From DATATV01 sp035551355 (GTDB lineage: Bacteria; Actinomycetota; Actinomycetes; Mycobacteriales; Pseudonocardiaceae): DNA of 64,000 nt. Positions 39,523-49,631 of the stretch are shown piece after piece. The translations under genes were made by a program, and so were the position numbers. The stretch covers positions 1 to 64,000 of the forward strand of contig DASZNF010000066.1 in assembly GCA_035551355.1 (NCBI GenBank). The letters run 5' to 3'. The first letter of the stretch is position 1, and each line of letters starts with the position of its first letter. The notes beneath the pieces were generated by a model, which worked only from the letters and a program-made list of their open reading frames with translations, was not told where the DNA came from and made no database searches.

Positions 39523-40280
39523 TACGGCTGCTGAGTCGGGATCGGATCGGTCCGCGGGTCGGCGTCGATCGGGGCGCCGGCCGCGGTGTCCGGAGTGGGC
39601 GCTGCGGGCTCGGCGGCCTCCTGCTCGGCCGTGACCACCTTCACCCGCTGATCGGCCTTGCGCACCGCCCACACGGTGACCAGCGCGGCCACCGCGGTCA
39701 GCGGCCAGCCCATGCCGATGCGGGCCACGGCCAGCCAGCCGACCTGGTTGCTCTGGTACAGCCACTCCTGCACCACGAACCGGGCGCCGAACACGATCAC
39801 CCACACGCCGGTGGCCACGTCGTAATACCGGCGGGCCAGTTTGTCCGAGCGCCAGGCCATGCCGGTGCTGTTCAGGGCGGCCCACACCACCCCGGCCAGC
39901 GGCCAGCGCACCAGCACCGAGACCAGGAACGCCCCGCCGTAGGCCAGGCTGGTCCAGATGCCGAACGCGAAGTAGCCCCGGGCCGAGCCGGTGCGGTAGG
40001 CGATGAACGCGGCGATGGCCACGCCGACCAGGCCGGAGATGGCCGGCTGCACCGGTTCCCTGCGGATCAGCCGCCACACCAGAATGGCCACCGCGCCGGC
40101 CACCGAGGACCAGATCGCCGCGGCCAGATTGGTCGTCGGCAGGTACACGCCGACGAACACCAGCACCGGGACCGAGGAATAGATCAGCCCGCTGATACCG
40201 CCCATCTGCTCCAGCAGGGTCTGGGCGGGCGCCTCCGCTTCGGTCTCGTCCGACTCTGCGGGGGCTTCGGATTGGCTCAT
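39522..40280 (-). CDS. DUF3159 membrane protein
   Basis: The 252-residue protein matches actinobacterial DUF3159 (Rv2693c-like). An acidic N-terminus is followed by about six hydrophobic helices, with SVPVLVFVGVYLPT, AAAIWSSVAGAVAILVWRL, ISGLVGVAIAAFIAY and others, and a disordered Pro/Ala-rich tail. No transport motif is seen; function unknown. It overlaps the OB-fold gene by four bases (ATGA), so the two are coupled. The position between ceoC and the OB-fold gene matches M. tuberculosis. Confidence 0.88.
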   Translation of the reverse strand: MSQSEAPAESDETEAEAPAQTLLEQMGGISGLIYSSVPVLVFVGVYLPTTNLAAAIWSSVAGAVAILVWRLIRREPVQPAISGLVGVAIAAFIAYRTGSARGYFAFGIWTSLAYGGAFLVSVLVRWPLAGVVWAALNSTGMAWRSDKLARRYYDVATGVWVIVFGARFVVQEWLYQSNQVGWLAVARIGMGWPLTAVAALVTVWAVRKADQRVKVVTAEQEAAEPAAPTPDTAAGAPIDADPRTDPIPTQQP

Positions 40281-40654
40281 ACGCTCGTCTGCAGTTCGTA
40301 GTAGGGGTTGTACAGGACCTTCTGGCCGCCCCGGACGGCAAGCCGGCCGGTCGCCTTGATGCAGCGACCCGGCTCGATGCCCGCGATGCGCCGGCGGCCG
40401 AGCCAGACCAGGGTGACGCCTTCCGTTCCGTCGTACAACTCGGCCTCGACGGTCGCCGCGGCGTCCTTCGGGCACAGTTCGACGCTGCGCAGGCGGCCAC
40501 GCACGGTGACCTCCTCGCCCAACCGGCAGTCACACGCCGGTTTGGCGCCGACTTCCTCGGCTTCCCTGGACAGGTCGTCGGCGTCCAGCTCGGCCACGTC
40601 AGTGGTCAGCCGGTGCATCAGCCGACGAAAGTAGCCATCCTTCGCGGTGGCCAT
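40277..40654 (-). CDS. OB-fold nucleic acid-binding domain protein
   Basis: The 125-residue protein carries a RecG/aspartyl-tRNA-synthetase-type OB-fold: GEEVTVRGRLRSVEL, VTLVWLGRRRIAGIEPG, CIKATGRLAVRGGQ. It corresponds to Rv2694c in the conserved block and may bind single-stranded nucleic acid. Three Cys residues (two in ACDC) could bind metal. GGGAG lies six bases before the ATG. Its stop overlaps the DUF3159 start. Confidence 0.88.
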   Translation of the reverse strand: MATAKDGYFRRLMHRLTTDVAELDADDLSREAEEVGAKPACDCRLGEEVTVRGRLRSVELCPKDAAATVEAELYDGTEGVTLVWLGRRRIAGIEPGRCIKATGRLAVRGGQKVLYNPYYELQTSV

Positions 40655-40898
40655 GTCGTACTCCCGTAGTACTGGGGCCGCCCCGACTCGGCCCGTTCAT
40701 CGTCAGGGTAACCGTCCATCCGGTCTGGCCAACCCACCAAAGGCAGGATGGCCGAGTGACTTTAACCGAGCCGGAGGTCGTGTTTCACATATCCGCGTAC
40801 CGGCAGCGCGGGGCCGGCGCGGCGACCTGCGGCGTTGTCGTCGCGGCTCCTCCGTCCCGCAGCTCATCCACGCTGATTCCCGCTCGCCCGGAGGACAG
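40655..40898. other. Intergenic region upstream of the hydrolase gene
   Basis: A 244-base divergent gap between the OB-fold and hydrolase genes. The frame of the hydrolase stays open through it, but the GGAGGA site before ATG 40899 supports the downstream start. No operator, hairpin or gene was recognised. Confidence 0.5.
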
Positions 40899-41612
40899 AT
40901 GAAACACGACCTGGTCCTGCTGCCCGGAACCGGTTCCGACGAGGTGTTCGTCACCGAGGCGTTCGCCACTCCGGCGGCCGAATTCGGGTGGCGGCCAGTG
41001 GCCGTGCCGCCGGTGCCGGGCCCGGCCCTGGCCGAGGAGTTCCTGGCCGCGCTGGACCGGGCGGCCGAGGCCGGGCCGATCGTGGTCGGCGGCATCTCGC
41101 TGGGCGCGCACCTGGCCGTGGAGTGGGCGCTGCGGCGGCCGGAGCGGTGCGCCGGGCTGGTGGCCGCGCTGCCCGGCTGGCACGGACCGGTCGACGATCC
41201 GGCCGGCACCGCGCCCGCGGCGGTGGCCGCGCGCTACAGCGCCGCCCGGGTGGACGCACTCGGGGTGGACGCGGCACTGGCCGGGGCGGTCGACGGGGTG
41301 CCCGGCTGGCTGGCCGCCGAACTGAACCGGGCCTGGCGGCGGGCCGGGGCCGGACTGGCCGCGGCGCTGCGGGTGGCGGCGACCCGGCCAGCGCCGGCGC
41401 TGGCGGAGCTGGCCCGGCTGTCCGTGCCGGCCGGGGTGGCGGCGTGTGCCGACGATCCGGTGCATCCGGCCGAGGTGGCCAAGGACTGGGCGGCCGCGCT
41501 GCCCAACGCCGAGTTGCGGACGATCACCTTCGCCGAGTTCGGCGCGGACCGCGCGGCGCTGGGCCGCGCGGCCCTGGAGGCGTTCCACACGGCCCGGCGC
41601 CGAACCGGCTGA
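40899..41612 (+). CDS. Alpha/beta hydrolase
   Basis: The 237-residue protein has an alpha/beta hydrolase fold: LVLLPGTGSDE for the oxyanion region, the nucleophile elbow GGISLGAH near residues 64-71, an Asp in ACADDPVHP near 188, and a late His in FHTARRR or in DPVHP. It occupies the Rv2695 position of the conserved block. The substrate is unknown; the size suits a small esterase or a thioesterase. GGAGGA is four bases before the ATG. Runs of Ala-rich sequence reflect the high GC. Confidence 0.85.
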   Translation: MKHDLVLLPGTGSDEVFVTEAFATPAAEFGWRPVAVPPVPGPALAEEFLAALDRAAEAGPIVVGGISLGAHLAVEWALRRPERCAGLVAALPGWHGPVDDPAGTAPAAVAARYSAARVDALGVDAALAGAVDGVPGWLAAELNRAWRRAGAGLAAALRVAATRPAPALAELARLSVPAGVAACADDPVHPAEVAKDWAAALPNAELRTITFAEFGADRAALGRAALEAFHTARRRTG

Positions 41613-41660
41613 GGGCCGGCGCCGGACCGGCCGGCTTCCGCGTGGCGCCGGAGCGGGTGA

Positions 41661-41885
41661 TCAGCCGAAGATCGGCGGGTCCAGCGGCTGCGGGTTCAGC
41701 AGCTGCCCGAATTCGTCCACAATGGAGGGCTGGTCGAGCACCGGCACCATCGAGACGTCGAACCACTCGCTGCCCGGCCCGATCCCGTTGTTGTCCACGG
41801 TGTCCGCGGAAGCCGTGCCGGCAAGGAGAAAACCGGCCAACCCGGTGGCGGCGGCAACGGCCGCGGCCCGGACGACAAAACGCAT
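41661..41885 (-). CDS. Small secreted protein
   Basis: The 74-residue protein has a signal peptide: MRFVVRAAAVAAATGLAGFL followed by LAGTASA, with likely cleavage before DT at residue 28. The mature 47 residues are acidic and Pro-rich and contain no Cys. No family was recognised. GGAG lies eight bases before the ATG. It is convergent with the hydrolase gene and 239 bases from the DUF3710 stop. Confidence 0.78.
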   Translation of the reverse strand: MRFVVRAAAVAAATGLAGFLLAGTASADTVDNNGIGPGSEWFDVSMVPVLDQPSIVDEFGQLLNPQPLDPPIFG

Positions 41886-42124
41886 GAGATCGCTCCGATC
41901 GGTCGACGAAACGGACCGGGCCGACGCTAGCGATCAGCGCCCGAACCCACCCGCCGGACAACCCGAACGTGTGACCGCCCGGACCGAGCGGGCGATCCGA
42001 AATGAGCGGGCAATCCGAAATGATCAGCCTCCGCGCGCCACGAGCCGCTATCAGCGCCCTGAACCGGCCGGGCGGCGGGCCGGGCTCAGCCCCCGGACCG
42101 GCCGGAGGAAAACGAATTCCGGGC
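41886..42124. other. Intergenic region with 18-base tandem repeat
   Basis: The gap between the small secreted protein and DUF3710 genes, both on the minus strand. It holds the tandem repeat at 41986-42021 and several GC-rich short inverted repeats. No gene or clear terminator is supported. Confidence 0.5.
41986..42021. repeat. 18-base tandem repeat, two copies
   Basis: GAGCGGGCGATCCGAAAT at 41986-42003 and the same with one change at 42004-42021. It lies about 100 bases beyond the DUF3710 stop. Confidence 0.85.
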
Positions 42125-42883
42125 TCAGCCGAACTGGCCCTGGGCCGGAGCCTGGCCCGGCTGCGGTCCCGGCGCTCCCGGTTGCCCCGGCGCTCCCGGT
42201 TGCCCCGGTGCACCCGGCTGTCCCGGCCCCTGCGCCTGCACCTGGGCCGCGATCTCCTCGGGCAGCTTCAACTCCAGCGGGGTGCGCACCGGCATCGGCT
42301 GCTCCCCGCGCACCACCACGGTGTCGGCCACCAGGTTGCGCAGTTCCTCGGCCGCCTTCGCCGACTGCTCCTTGGGTCCGGCCGCCACCGCGCGCAGCAT
42401 CCAGCGCGGCCCGTCCACGCCGACGAAGCGCAGCAGCACGTCGTTGACGAACGCCACCAGCTCGATGCCCCAGGGTCCGTTCTCCCGGCGCACCCGCGCG
42501 CCGTCGCCGTGCAGCTGCTCGGACAGCTCGCGGGCCACCTCGTACCAGAGGCCGGAGGTGCGCGGCGCGGCGTAGGCGCTGACCGTGTGCCTGCCGTTCG
42601 GGGTGACCACGTGCACCGCGCGCAGCGGACCGCGCGGATCCATCTCCACCTGGATCTGCGCGCCGTCGGGCACGGGCAGCCGCACCGAGCCGAGATCCAG
42701 CCGGTGCAGACCGTCCTCGGGGGCTTCGTCCTCGTCGAACGGGCCGTCCTCGGCCGCGCCGTCGTAGTCCGCGTCCTCGTCGTCGTAGCCGGCGTACTCG
42801 TCGTCGGAGTAGTCGCCGTACTCGTCGTCGAGGTCGCCGCCGGCCTGGTGCCGACCGCCCTTGCCTCGGCCGAAAATGCCCAC
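42125..42883 (-). CDS. DUF3710 domain protein
   Basis: The 252-residue protein matches the DUF3710 family (Rv2696c-like) linked to dut. A very acidic N-terminus (Asp/Glu/Tyr-rich to about 55) precedes a folded core with LGSVRLPVPDGAQIQVEM, LWYEVARELSEQL and GPWGIELVA. The tail has collagen-like PGQPGAPG repeats, expected to be disordered. No enzymatic motif is seen. The GTG overlaps the dut stop by one base (TAGTG), so they are coupled. Confidence 0.9.
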   Translation of the reverse strand: MGIFGRGKGGRHQAGGDLDDEYGDYSDDEYAGYDDEDADYDGAAEDGPFDEDEAPEDGLHRLDLGSVRLPVPDGAQIQVEMDPRGPLRAVHVVTPNGRHTVSAYAAPRTSGLWYEVARELSEQLHGDGARVRRENGPWGIELVAFVNDVLLRFVGVDGPRWMLRAVAAGPKEQSAKAAEELRNLVADTVVVRGEQPMPVRTPLELKLPEEIAAQVQAQGPGQPGAPGQPGAPGQPGAPGPQPGQAPAQGQFG

Positions 42884-43389
42884 TAGCCCTCTGTCCCCTC
42901 TGCGCCACCGGTTCTGGCCAGCTCCCCCAGCGTCGCATGTCCGCCGGTCGAGCCATAGCCCCCGGCGCCGCGCTCGCTCTCGGTCAGCTCGCTCACCTCG
43001 ACGAACACCGCAGTCTCCACCCGCTGCACGATCAACTGGGCGATCCGGTCGCCGCGGCGCAGTTGGATCGGCTCGCGCAGGTCGTGATTGACCAGGCACA
43101 CCTTGATCTCGCCGCGATACCCGCAGTCGATGGTGCCCGGGGTGTTCACCACGGACAGCCCGGCGCGGGCGGCCAGGCCGGAGCGCGGGTGCACGAACCC
43201 GGCGTACCCCTCGGGCAGCGCGATGGCGATGCCGGTGCCCACCACGGCGCGTTCGCCCGGCGCGAGCACCAGGTCGGTGGTGGTCACCAGGTCCGCGCCG
43301 GCGTCTCCGGGACGGGCATAGGACGGAATCGGCACTCCGGGGTCGACCCGGGAAAGCTGTACGGCAACGCTGGACACGAGGGGCGACAC
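42883..43389 (-). CDS. dut: Deoxyuridine 5'-triphosphate nucleotidohydrolase
   Basis: Dut hydrolyses dUTP to dUMP, keeping uracil out of DNA and supplying dUMP for thymidylate. The 168-residue trimeric-type enzyme has the five motifs: PGDAGADL, VHPRSGLAARAGLSV, NTPGTIDCGYRGEIKV, RGDRIAQLIV and C-terminal RGAGGYGSTGGH. All residues needed for the active site appear present. The stop overlaps the start of the DUF3710 gene. The order dut-DUF3710 matches M. tuberculosis. Confidence 0.97.
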   Translation of the reverse strand: MSPLVSSVAVQLSRVDPGVPIPSYARPGDAGADLVTTTDLVLAPGERAVVGTGIAIALPEGYAGFVHPRSGLAARAGLSVVNTPGTIDCGYRGEIKVCLVNHDLREPIQLRRGDRIAQLIVQRVETAVFVEVSELTESERGAGGYGSTGGHATLGELARTGGAEGTEG

Positions 43390-43430
43390 TACCGGTATCT
43401 CCAGGCACGGCGAACCAGAGAGGCTCCCCG

Positions 43431-43643
43431 ATGGTCTGGAAACCGGAAGTCGTCATGATCCCGGTGACCGACGGGGACCGCGCCAAGGCCTTCCAGCGAG
43501 GTCTTCCACCTCGCCGAGGACGGGCAGGAGCCGGGGCCGGACCCGCAACGGCGGATTTCGGGTCGTTTGTCGCCTTCGCCGACCCGGACGGCAACGGCTG
43601 GCTGGTCCAGCAGGTTCGGGGCGGAGGCCGGGTCGTACCCTGA
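43431..43643 (+). pseudogene. Decayed VOC-family (glyoxalase) gene
   Basis: The first frame starts WKPEVVMIPVTDGDRAKAF, the usual VOC N-terminus. It should continue with Tyr and about 50 more residues but jumps at about 43495 into a second frame reading EVFHLAEDGQEPGPDPQRR (from 43498). At about 43550 it returns to the first frame as FGSFVAFADPDGNGWLVQQV. The total is too short for a VOC domain of about 120 residues. The reading suggests an internal deletion plus frame changes. It is flanked by dut and the DUF3093 gene. Confidence 0.7.
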
Positions 43644-43648
43644 ACTCT

Positions 43649-44473
43649 GTGAGTGAGAGCGCGAGGAGCGAGCGCGGCGCGGTGGACACCGCGGAGCAGA
43701 CCGGCCGGCCGGCCGAGCGGGCGGGCAGCGGCGCGGCCGCGGCCACCGCCGAGGGCCGGGCCGGAAGCGCCCCCGGCTACTCCGAGCGCCTGTACCTGCC
43801 CTGGTACCACTGGTTCCTGCCGCTGGTCGCGGCCGTGCTACTGGCCGCCGAGGTGCACATGGGCTACCCCGGGGTGCGGGCCTGGCTGCCCTACGTCATC
43901 ACCATCCCGCTCACCGCGCTGATCATCTGGCGGTTCGGCAACGCCAAGGTCGAGGTGCACGACGGCGAGATCTGGGCCGGCGAGGCGCACCTGCCGCTGC
44001 GGTTCGTCAGCGAGATCCGGATGGTGCCGCAGGAGACCAAGCGCAAGGTGCTCGGCCCGGGCTTCGACCCGGCCGCGTTCGCGCTGCACCGCAGCTGGAT
44101 CGGCCCGATGGTGTGGCTGAAGCTGGACGACCCGGAGGACCCGACCCCCTACTGGCTGGTGTCCACCCGCGCGCCCGAGCGGCTGATCGAGGCGCTGACT
44201 GCCGAGATCAACCGCACCGAGGGCGCCGACGCGGGCCGGAACGCGAACAGCACCGCCGAGACCGGGGTGACCCCGGACGAGACCAAGGCGGCCAACGCCA
44301 CGTCCGGGACGATCACCGCCGAGCCCGAGCCGGCCGAGCGCGAGACGGCCGAGCCCGAGACGGCCACGGCCACGGCCGAAACCCAGGCCGCGAGCCAGGA
44401 CGACGTGCGGGACGACCCCGCCGCCCAGACCCCGGCCCAGCGGCCGGACGGCGAGCAGGCCGCCGGCGAGTAG
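43649..44473 (+). CDS. DUF3093 membrane protein
   Basis: The 274-residue protein matches DUF3093 (Rv2698-like). It has a disordered Ala/Gly-rich N-terminus, two helices at about 52-68 and 76-92 (WFLPLVAAVLLAAEVHM and YVITIPLTALIIWRF), a soluble domain with VHDGEIWAGEAHLPLRFVSE and WLVSTRAPERLIEAL, and a long acidic Thr/Ala/Glu tail. Function is unknown. The GTG is seven bases after TACCCT (43636-43641), which fits leaderless transcription. Confidence 0.87.
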   Translation: MSESARSERGAVDTAEQTGRPAERAGSGAAAATAEGRAGSAPGYSERLYLPWYHWFLPLVAAVLLAAEVHMGYPGVRAWLPYVITIPLTALIIWRFGNAKVEVHDGEIWAGEAHLPLRFVSEIRMVPQETKRKVLGPGFDPAAFALHRSWIGPMVWLKLDDPEDPTPYWLVSTRAPERLIEALTAEINRTEGADAGRNANSTAETGVTPDETKAANATSGTITAEPEPAERETAEPETATATAETQAASQDDVRDDPAAQTPAQRPDGEQAAGE

Positions 44474-44495
44474 CCGTCGAGACCGAGGTCACGCT

Positions 44496-44556
44496 CGGTG
44501 CCCAGGGAAAATCACCCGGATGCAGCACTGGGCACCCGCACGCGGCGGGTGCCCAG
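44496..44556 (+). terminator. Terminator hairpin with alternative upstream arm
   Basis: Perfect 12-base arms CTGGGCACCCGC at 44528-44539 and its complement at 44545-44556 enclose ACGCG. A second copy of the right-arm sequence, GGTGCCCAG, lies upstream at 44496-44504 and could pair with the same left arm instead. It starts 22 bases after the DUF3093 stop. Confidence 0.75.
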
Positions 44557-44685
44557 AGATGTTGTGCTGACCGGCCGCGGTGCGCGGGCCGGTTCGTATG
44601 TCGGTCCGTTCTTCTCGTTCGGTCCGTTCGACGTGCGGTCCCTGGTCGACGCGGTCCGGCCGGTGCCCCCCGTAGGCCGCTTCGC

Positions 44686-44994
44686 TCAGGCACAGTCCCG
44701 GCAGACGTACTGGCCGTGGTTCTCCTCGGCCAGCCGGCTGCGGTGGTGCACCAGGAAGCAGCGCGAGCAGGTGAACTCGTCCGCCTGCTTGGGCAGCACC
44801 TTGACGGTCAGCTCCTCGCCGGACAGGCCGGACAGGTCCGCCCCGGGCAGCTCGAAGTTCTCGTCCGGTGCGTCCGTATCCACGTCGACGACCCCGGACT
44901 GGTTCTCGTTGCGCCGCGCCTTCAACTCCTCCAGGGAGTCTTCGGCGAGCTCATCGGTCTCGCTCCGGCGCGGTGCATCGTAGTCGGTCGCCAT
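44686..44994 (-). CDS. DUF4193 zinc-binding domain protein
   Basis: The 102-residue protein matches DUF4193 (Rv2699c-like). An acidic N-terminal part is followed by a zinc-ribbon-like C-terminus with Cys in FTCSRCFLVHHRSRL and YVCRDCA. It resembles small RNA-polymerase-associated or DNA-binding proteins in size, but the role is unknown. It is divergent from cei across 487 bases. Confidence 0.92.
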   Translation of the reverse strand: MATDYDAPRRSETDELAEDSLEELKARRNENQSGVVDVDTDAPDENFELPGADLSGLSGEELTVKVLPKQADEFTCSRCFLVHHRSRLAEENHGQYVCRDCA

Positions 44995-45481
44995 GTCTTT
45001 TCACCCCTGCGGTCAACGGAAAACTGTTCGTGCGCTGCTCAACGTCTCAACGCAGCATTTTGTGCCCGCCGCCGAAAGTGACGGAGGTCTCGCTGAGATC
45101 ACCGCCGGTTTCCCCCTGTCCGGAATCGATCCGGGCGAAGCCACCGAACGTGTGGAGCGGCCAGAGGGTAGCCCATCGCCCCTGCATTCTCACCCCGGCT
45201 CACCCCACTGGTGGATAAGACAACCCGATCGGCGGGCCGGGGCAACGAGATCGCCCGCTGTGTCGTCTAGCAAGTAGGCGTGGCAACCAAGCGGTACAGG
45301 TCGGTATCCGTTACTGTCCGGAACGTGCGAGTTGCGCGCGGCCACTCCGAGATCGAGACGGACGCAACACCCCCGATAAGGGTGATCCAAGTACACCCGG
45401 TCGAGCTGAAACGCCTAGGCTGATCAGTAAGAAACAACTTATGCAGGGCTTCGATGGCAACAGCCAGGGAAGGACGGGCAG
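44995..45481. other. 487-base divergent region between DUF4193 gene and cei
   Basis: No established gene. A short frame at 45280-45423 is listed as a weak candidate. A TAGGCT box at 45416-45421 lies about 60 bases before cei and could be its -10 element. The region is less GC-rich than coding DNA. No structured RNA was recognised. Confidence 0.5.
45280..45423 (+). CDS. Candidate 47-residue small protein
   Basis: A GTG frame ends with VIQVHPVELKRLG and begins with a basic VATKRYRSVSVTVRNVRVAR. A TAGCAA box lies six bases before the GTG. Third positions are only about 68% G or C, well below neighbouring genes, so it may be chance. Confidence 0.25.
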   Translation: MATKRYRSVSVTVRNVRVARGHSEIETDATPPIRVIQVHPVELKRLG

Positions 45482-46162
45482 GTGGCTGCCGCAGGCTTGT
45501 CACGGGAGCGCCGGAGAGCGCCATACCGGAGGCGGAAGCCGATACCGGCCATCGTCATTGTTGCCCTGTTGCTGATCGCGGCCGTGGTGGTGTGGATCAA
45601 GGTGATCCACAAGGCGGACAATGTGGATCAGGCGATCGCCTGCCCAGCGTCCACAGTGGCCGGTGCCGCCGGTGATCAGACTCTTGGCTACACCGCGTTG
45701 GACAAGGTCACTCCCGCGGCGCCGAACCAGATCCAGTACCGCGTGTACAACGGGAGCACCCAGCGCGGCGCGGCCAATCAGGCGGCCATCGCGTTGACCG
45801 GCCTGGGTTTCCAGCAGGCCACCACGATCGCCGACGATCCGCTGTACCCGCAGCAGAACATGGCCTGTGTCGGGCAGATCCGGTTCGGCTCCAATGGTCA
45901 GGCCGCGGCGCGGACGCTGAGCCTGGTGCTGCCGTGCACCCAGCTGATCAAGGACAACCGGCAGGACTCGACGGTGGATGTGGCCATCGGCAAGAAGTTC
46001 TCCACCGTGGTGCCCAACACCGACGCCCTGTCCGCGCTGCACCAGCTGTCCGCCTACGCGGCCAGCCACCCGGCCCAGCAGGGCGGCCAGCAGGCCCAGG
46101 GGTCCTCAGGTCCCGTGCTGAGCCAGTCGCTGCTGTCCAACGCGCACAACTCGACCTGTTGA
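45482..46162 (+). CDS. cei: Envelope integrity protein Cei (LytR C-terminal domain)
   Basis: The 226-residue protein corresponds to Rv2700, needed for cell-envelope integrity in mycobacteria. After a basic N-terminus there is one membrane helix (AIVIVALLLIAAVVVWIKVI, about 23-42). The extracellular part is a LytR_C domain with VYNGSTQRGAANQAAIAL and a Cys pair region (Cys54, then VLPCTQ), ending in Cys. No catalytic site is expected. AAGGA lies upstream of the GTG. It is followed by suhB on the other strand. Confidence 0.9.
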   Translation: MAAAGLSRERRRAPYRRRKPIPAIVIVALLLIAAVVVWIKVIHKADNVDQAIACPASTVAGAAGDQTLGYTALDKVTPAAPNQIQYRVYNGSTQRGAANQAAIALTGLGFQQATTIADDPLYPQQNMACVGQIRFGSNGQAAARTLSLVLPCTQLIKDNRQDSTVDVAIGKKFSTVVPNTDALSALHQLSAYAASHPAQQGGQQAQGSSGPVLSQSLLSNAHNSTC

Positions 46163-46304
46163 TCGGTCCGCCGAACAGGCGGACAGCGAACCAGGTACGC
46201 GCACAGCAGCAGCCAACAACGCGCGCAGCGGAACCAACGCTCACTCCCCGGCCGGGCCGTCCAGGACCGCCCGGCCGAGTCGTCTCAGCATCCGGACGCT
46301 CGTC

Positions 46305-47186
46305 TCAGACCCCGCCCGCGCCCGCGGCCACCAGTGCCCCGCGCAGTGCCTCGGCGATGCCCGGGGCGGCGGCCAGCACCGCGTCCGCGCCGAGCCCGTC
46401 GTCCAGTCCGGCGAGATCGGCCGCCTCCTTCGCGCTGTAGGGCAGCCGGAGCACCGCGCCCGCCTCCTGGGCGATCAGCGCCGCGGCGGCCCAGTCCCAG
46501 CGGTTCAGGCCGTGCTCGACGTGCGCGTCCACCCAGCCGGCGGCCACCGCGCACAGGTCCAGCGCGGCCGAACCGCCCCGGCGGATGTCGCGCACCCTGG
46601 GCAGCAGTTCGGCCCACATCCGGGCCTGCCTGCCCCGGCGGCCCGCGTCATAGGCGAAACCGGTGGCGACCAGGGCCAGCTCGAGCCGGCCGGCATCGGA
46701 CACCGCCAGCGGCCGCCCGTCCAGCCAGGCGCCCTGCCCGCGCGCGGCGGTCCAGGTGCGCCCGGTGGCCGGTTCCACCACCGCCCCGGCCACCGACACC
46801 CCATCCACCTGCGCGGCCACCGACACGGCGTAACTGGGGGCGCCGTAGAGGTAGTTGACGGTGCCGTCGATCGGGTCGACCACCCAGACCAGCCCGTCGG
46901 TGGCCTCGGCCCCGCCCTCCTCCTCGCCGAGCACGTGCGCGTCCGGCCACAGGTCGGCCAACCGGGTGCGGATGAGCTGTTCGGAGGCACGGTCCGCCGC
47001 GGTCACCACATCGGTCTCGGTCGACTTGGTGGTCACCTGGCCGACCGCGGTGATCCGTTGCGCCACCACGAGTTCCGCTGCCTCGGCGGCCAGCGAAACC
47101 GCATGGGCCAGCAGGGTCTGGGCGTCATATTCTGCAATGGGCACGTCCTCATCAAACAGCAGCCCGCTAAGGTTTCCAGTCATCAT
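46305..47186 (-). CDS. suhB: Inositol-1-monophosphatase SuhB
   Basis: The enzyme dephosphorylates inositol 1-phosphate with Mg2+, supplying inositol for mycothiol and phosphatidylinositol. The 293-residue protein has GEEEGG, the metal motif VVDPIDGTVNYLYG, GAVVEPATGRTWTA, and the C-terminal GLNRWDWAAAALIAQEAG. All metal ligands appear intact. The start is uncertain between ATG 47186, ATG 47183 and a downstream GTG in VPIAEYDAQ. It is divergent from ppgK, 28 bases apart, as in M. tuberculosis. Confidence 0.93.
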   Translation of the reverse strand: MMTGNLSGLLFDEDVPIAEYDAQTLLAHAVSLAAEAAELVVAQRITAVGQVTTKSTETDVVTAADRASEQLIRTRLADLWPDAHVLGEEEGGAEATDGLVWVVDPIDGTVNYLYGAPSYAVSVAAQVDGVSVAGAVVEPATGRTWTAARGQGAWLDGRPLAVSDAGRLELALVATGFAYDAGRRGRQARMWAELLPRVRDIRRGGSAALDLCAVAAGWVDAHVEHGLNRWDWAAAALIAQEAGAVLRLPYSAKEAADLAGLDDGLGADAVLAAAPGIAEALRGALVAAGAGGV

Positions 47187-47214
47187 CGACTGAATCGAGT
47201 AGGAAGGTCCGCCG

Positions 47215-47982
<768 letters not shown>

Positions 47983-48084
47983 TAGGGCATTCGGCCCAGC
48001 GCTGATCGCCTGTTCGTACATTCGGTGACCTGATGGTGACACTCGGAAGGACTGCGCGCCGCCACCCTGCGTCCCGCGCGTAGT

Positions 48085-48163
48085 TACAATGGAACGCGTG
48101 CTCGCCGGTAGGCAGGCGGGCCGCTCCCCCAGAATTCAGGCAACCGAGGTCCGCTCACCTCGG
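48085..48163 (+). promoter_or_regulatory. sigA promoter -10 box and leader hairpin
   Basis: A strong TACAAT box lies at 48085-48090 without a good -35 partner. The leader downstream forms a hairpin of CCGAGGT (48144-48150) with ACCTCGG (48157-48163), about 30 bases before the start codon. The hairpin could affect translation or transcript life. Confidence 0.5.
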
Positions 48164-48195
48164 CCGCCATGATCGACCATCGCGAAAGGGCGTAC

Positions 48196-49569
<1,374 letters not shown>

Positions 49570-49583
49570 GTCGCACTTTTCGA

Positions 49584-49622
49584 AACCGGCCGGTGGTCCG
49601 CTGTGGACCATCGGCCGGTTTT
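49584..49622 (+). terminator. sigA terminator
   Basis: Arms at 49584-49599 and 49605-49620 pair over 16 bases with one G-U pair (AACCGGCCGGTGGTCC) around a GCTGT loop, followed by TTTT. It is a classic intrinsic terminator 14 bases after the stop. Confidence 0.93.
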
Positions 49623-49631
49623 GCTTGCCGC

